Source: Paenibacillus urinalis (GTDB lineage: Bacteria > Bacillota > Bacilli > Paenibacillales > Paenibacillaceae). From it: DNA of 64,000 nt. The position numbers and the translations under genes were made by a program. Shown here one piece after another: positions 62,667 to 64,000 of the stretch (its first letter is position 1; each line of letters opens with the position of its first letter). The DNA lies in contig NZ_CP118108.1 of NCBI RefSeq assembly GCF_028747985.1, forward strand, positions 441,001-505,000, written 5' to 3'. Below the pieces are notes generated by a model. That model did no database searches, was not told the origin of the DNA, and saw nothing but the letters and a program-made list of their open reading frames with translations.

Positions 62667-63452
62667 ATGGAGCAGCTGCTTGCGCACCTTAAGAATCTGG
62701 GCTTTACAGAGATGGAATCCAAAATTATGGTTGATCTGTCCCGCCAGGGGGCTTCATCAGGGTATGAGGTAGCTAAGCGTCTTGGCGCTTCACGCTCGAA
62801 TATATATGCGATGCTCCAGCGCTTGAATGCAGAAGGCTATCTTCATTGCAGCAAGGGGGAGCCGGCGAGATACAGCATGCTTACACCGGAAGAGCTGACC
62901 AGCAAGATTTCGGACAATGTGAGACAGTCGCTTCATTTTGTTGAGAGATCCATGCCAAGACATCATCCGGGATCTCCAGGCTTCTATAACATGGAGGGAG
63001 ACCGCCAGGTGCTGGACACTTTATTGGTCCGGGTTGCTCAGGCAGAGAAGGAGATCGTCATTGATATGTGTCCAGAGGAGGCGGCTCTGTTCCATGAGGA
63101 GCTGAGAGCTGCAGAGGAACGGGGGGTTAGGCTGCTCTGGTCTTACGATGCCGATTCGGGGGAGCAGTATTCCATGCTCCCATGGGATCCCTTTGAGCCC
63201 TCGGCCGAGTTATGCGGACGGAAGTTTTCTTTTGTCATTGACCGGCAATGGTGCATGCTGGGACTTCGAGGGGAAGAATGCATTACACAGGCTCTCGTCA
63301 CGGAGCATCCGTTGATGGTCAAGCTGCTGCTGGAGTATTTTGCGCAGGAATTGATTTTGTACGAATTAGAGGAAGATATGGGAGAGGAGCTGGTGAGACG
63401 TTATGGCCGGCGCTTCGAGCATATGATGAACAAATATGTTGTAGAGAGGTAA
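62667..63452 (+). CDS. TrmB-family transcriptional regulator
   Basis: A 261-residue regulator. The N-terminal winged helix (LKNLGFTEMESKIMVDLSRQGASSGYEVAKRLGASRSNIYAMLQRL) is the TrmB type; a helical linker and a C-terminal effector-like domain (about 105-260) follow. TrmB proteins commonly sense sugars, but no sugar genes lie next to it here. ATG 62667 is nine bases after GGGAGG; GTG 62661 is too close. A terminator follows. Confidence 0.87.
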   Translation: MEQLLAHLKNLGFTEMESKIMVDLSRQGASSGYEVAKRLGASRSNIYAMLQRLNAEGYLHCSKGEPARYSMLTPEELTSKISDNVRQSLHFVERSMPRHHPGSPGFYNMEGDRQVLDTLLVRVAQAEKEIVIDMCPEEAALFHEELRAAEERGVRLLWSYDADSGEQYSMLPWDPFEPSAELCGRKFSFVIDRQWCMLGLRGEECITQALVTEHPLMVKLLLEYFAQELILYELEEDMGEELVRRYGRRFEHMMNKYVVER

Positions 63453-63474
63453 CACTGTACTGTATGTAGGTTAC

Positions 63475-63535
63475 AGGTTCTCTGCCCGCAGATGGTTTGC
63501 CTTGGTGCAGCATCGCGGCAGAGAACCTTTTTTTA
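63475..63535. terminator. Terminator after the TrmB-like gene
   Basis: AGGTTCTCTGCC (63475-63486) pairs with GGCAGAGAACCT (63517-63528), followed by a run of Ts on the plus strand. Confidence 0.88.
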
Positions 63536-63546
63536 TGTCTCCGCAT

Positions 63547-64000
63547 CTATAGCTGTTGTAACTTTTGGAAGGCAGAAACGTAATAGGAATAAGGGCGGGC
63601 AACAAATTGCGCAGGACAAATTGTCTCTGTAACCTTGGCGTAATGGCCGTCTTCTTCATGATAGAGGATGCCGGTTGCTGTCATGTCGCTTGGACCGCCG
63701 AGGAACATATGAAGCATCTGCGTAAGATCTGCTTCATATAATCCCGCAACCTCACTGGCTTGCAGCTTGTATTCTGTCAGCTCCCATGAACTAAGATAGC
63801 CGAATACATGGCTGATCTCACGATCGATGAAGGAGACACCTGATATTTCGCCTCTCATTTCTTCGGTTATTTCAAACAGAGGGGTAAGCTGATCAAAATC
63901 GGTACGAAGGCCAAGCTCTTCTTCAAGCTCTCTGGCCGCCTCCCGAATGGTTTCTCCAGCTGTGAGATGGCCTGCAGCCGTGATGTCATAACAGGAGGGA
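63547..64000 (-). CDS. Nudix hydrolase, 5' end cut off by the window
   Basis: The C-terminal 150 residues of a Nudix enzyme. The Nudix box GHLTAGETIREAARELEEEL is complete, with one residue fewer than the usual seven between Glu and RE; a related subfamily (Idi-like) shows the same spacing, so it need not be a defect. The rest (after FEITEEMRGEISG) resembles the longer C-terminal domain of that subfamily. The upstream frame continues to the window edge, so the true start lies outside. Substrate unknown. Confidence 0.85.
   Translation of the reverse strand, partial: PSCYDITAAGHLTAGETIREAARELEEELGLRTDFDQLTPLFEITEEMRGEISGVSFIDREISHVFGYLSSWELTEYKLQASEVAGLYEADLTQMLHMFLGGPSDMTATGILYHEEDGHYAKVTETICPAQFVARPYSYYVSAFQKLQQL

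Overview
The window looks like chromosome from a Paenibacillus-type member of the Bacillales. The reasons are strong AGGAGG-type ribosome binding sites, frequent TTG/GTG starts, roughly 50% GC, a YjcZ-type small protein, a FosB-type gene, class I nrdAB and a c-di-AMP riboswitch in front of kdp. No rRNA, tRNA, CRISPR array or insertion sequence was recognised.

Layout. 1-2.8 kb: end of an NAD(P)H-binding protein and a bifunctional NAD(P)HX repair enzyme. 3.1-10.9 kb: a potassium module made of a promoter, a c-di-AMP riboswitch with a terminator, a Rossmann-like protein, a 35-residue membrane peptide, kdpFABC, and a kinase-less protein built from two KdpD sensor halves. 11-12.2 kb: an FMN reductase and fosB. 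12.3-13.9 kb: a secreted peptide gene and a convergent HTH-TPR (RRNPP-type) regulator, which fit a quorum-sensing pair. 13.9-30 kb: a co-directional gene cluster, the most unusual part of the window. 30-64 kb: mainly housekeeping and envelope genes, including an S9 peptidase, nrdAB, a sulfatase, small spore/coat-like proteins, an HD-GYP protein, RidA, a TspO-like protein, a sugar ABC transporter, an SNF2/SWIM pair, a VanY-type carboxypeptidase, secreted proteins, a UvrD-like helicase, a zinc-ribbon protein, a TrmB-like regulator and a truncated Nudix gene.

The cluster. It starts with a 149-residue protein that is almost entirely 26 tandem Ala/Val/Glu/Arg pentads, mostly AVEAR. A hairpin follows, then two catalytic KAS III-like ketosynthases, two KAS III-like proteins without the catalytic Cys, an ATP-grasp ligase, a PLP decarboxylase closely resembling BtrK of butirosin biosynthesis, an acyl carrier protein, an acyl-CoA dehydrogenase with a half-size partner, a MATE exporter, an arginase-family enzyme, an LpxL/HtrB-like acyltransferase, a split M16 protease pair and an Sfp-type phosphopantetheinyl transferase. 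My inference is a hybrid pathway. The Arg-rich repeat protein would be the precursor, with Arg converted to ornithine by the arginase. An amino-acyl (GABA-like) chain built on the ACP would be transferred to the peptide. The M16 pair would cut between repeats and the MATE protein would export the product. I know of no described system with this gene set, but the product is not demonstrated by sequence.

Regulation. The heptamer C(A/G)TTTAC occurs three times, with 20- and 10-bp offsets, in the divergent promoter region between regulator and cluster. It recurs in an inverted repeat in front of the peptide gene, which suggests that the peptide/regulator pair controls both.
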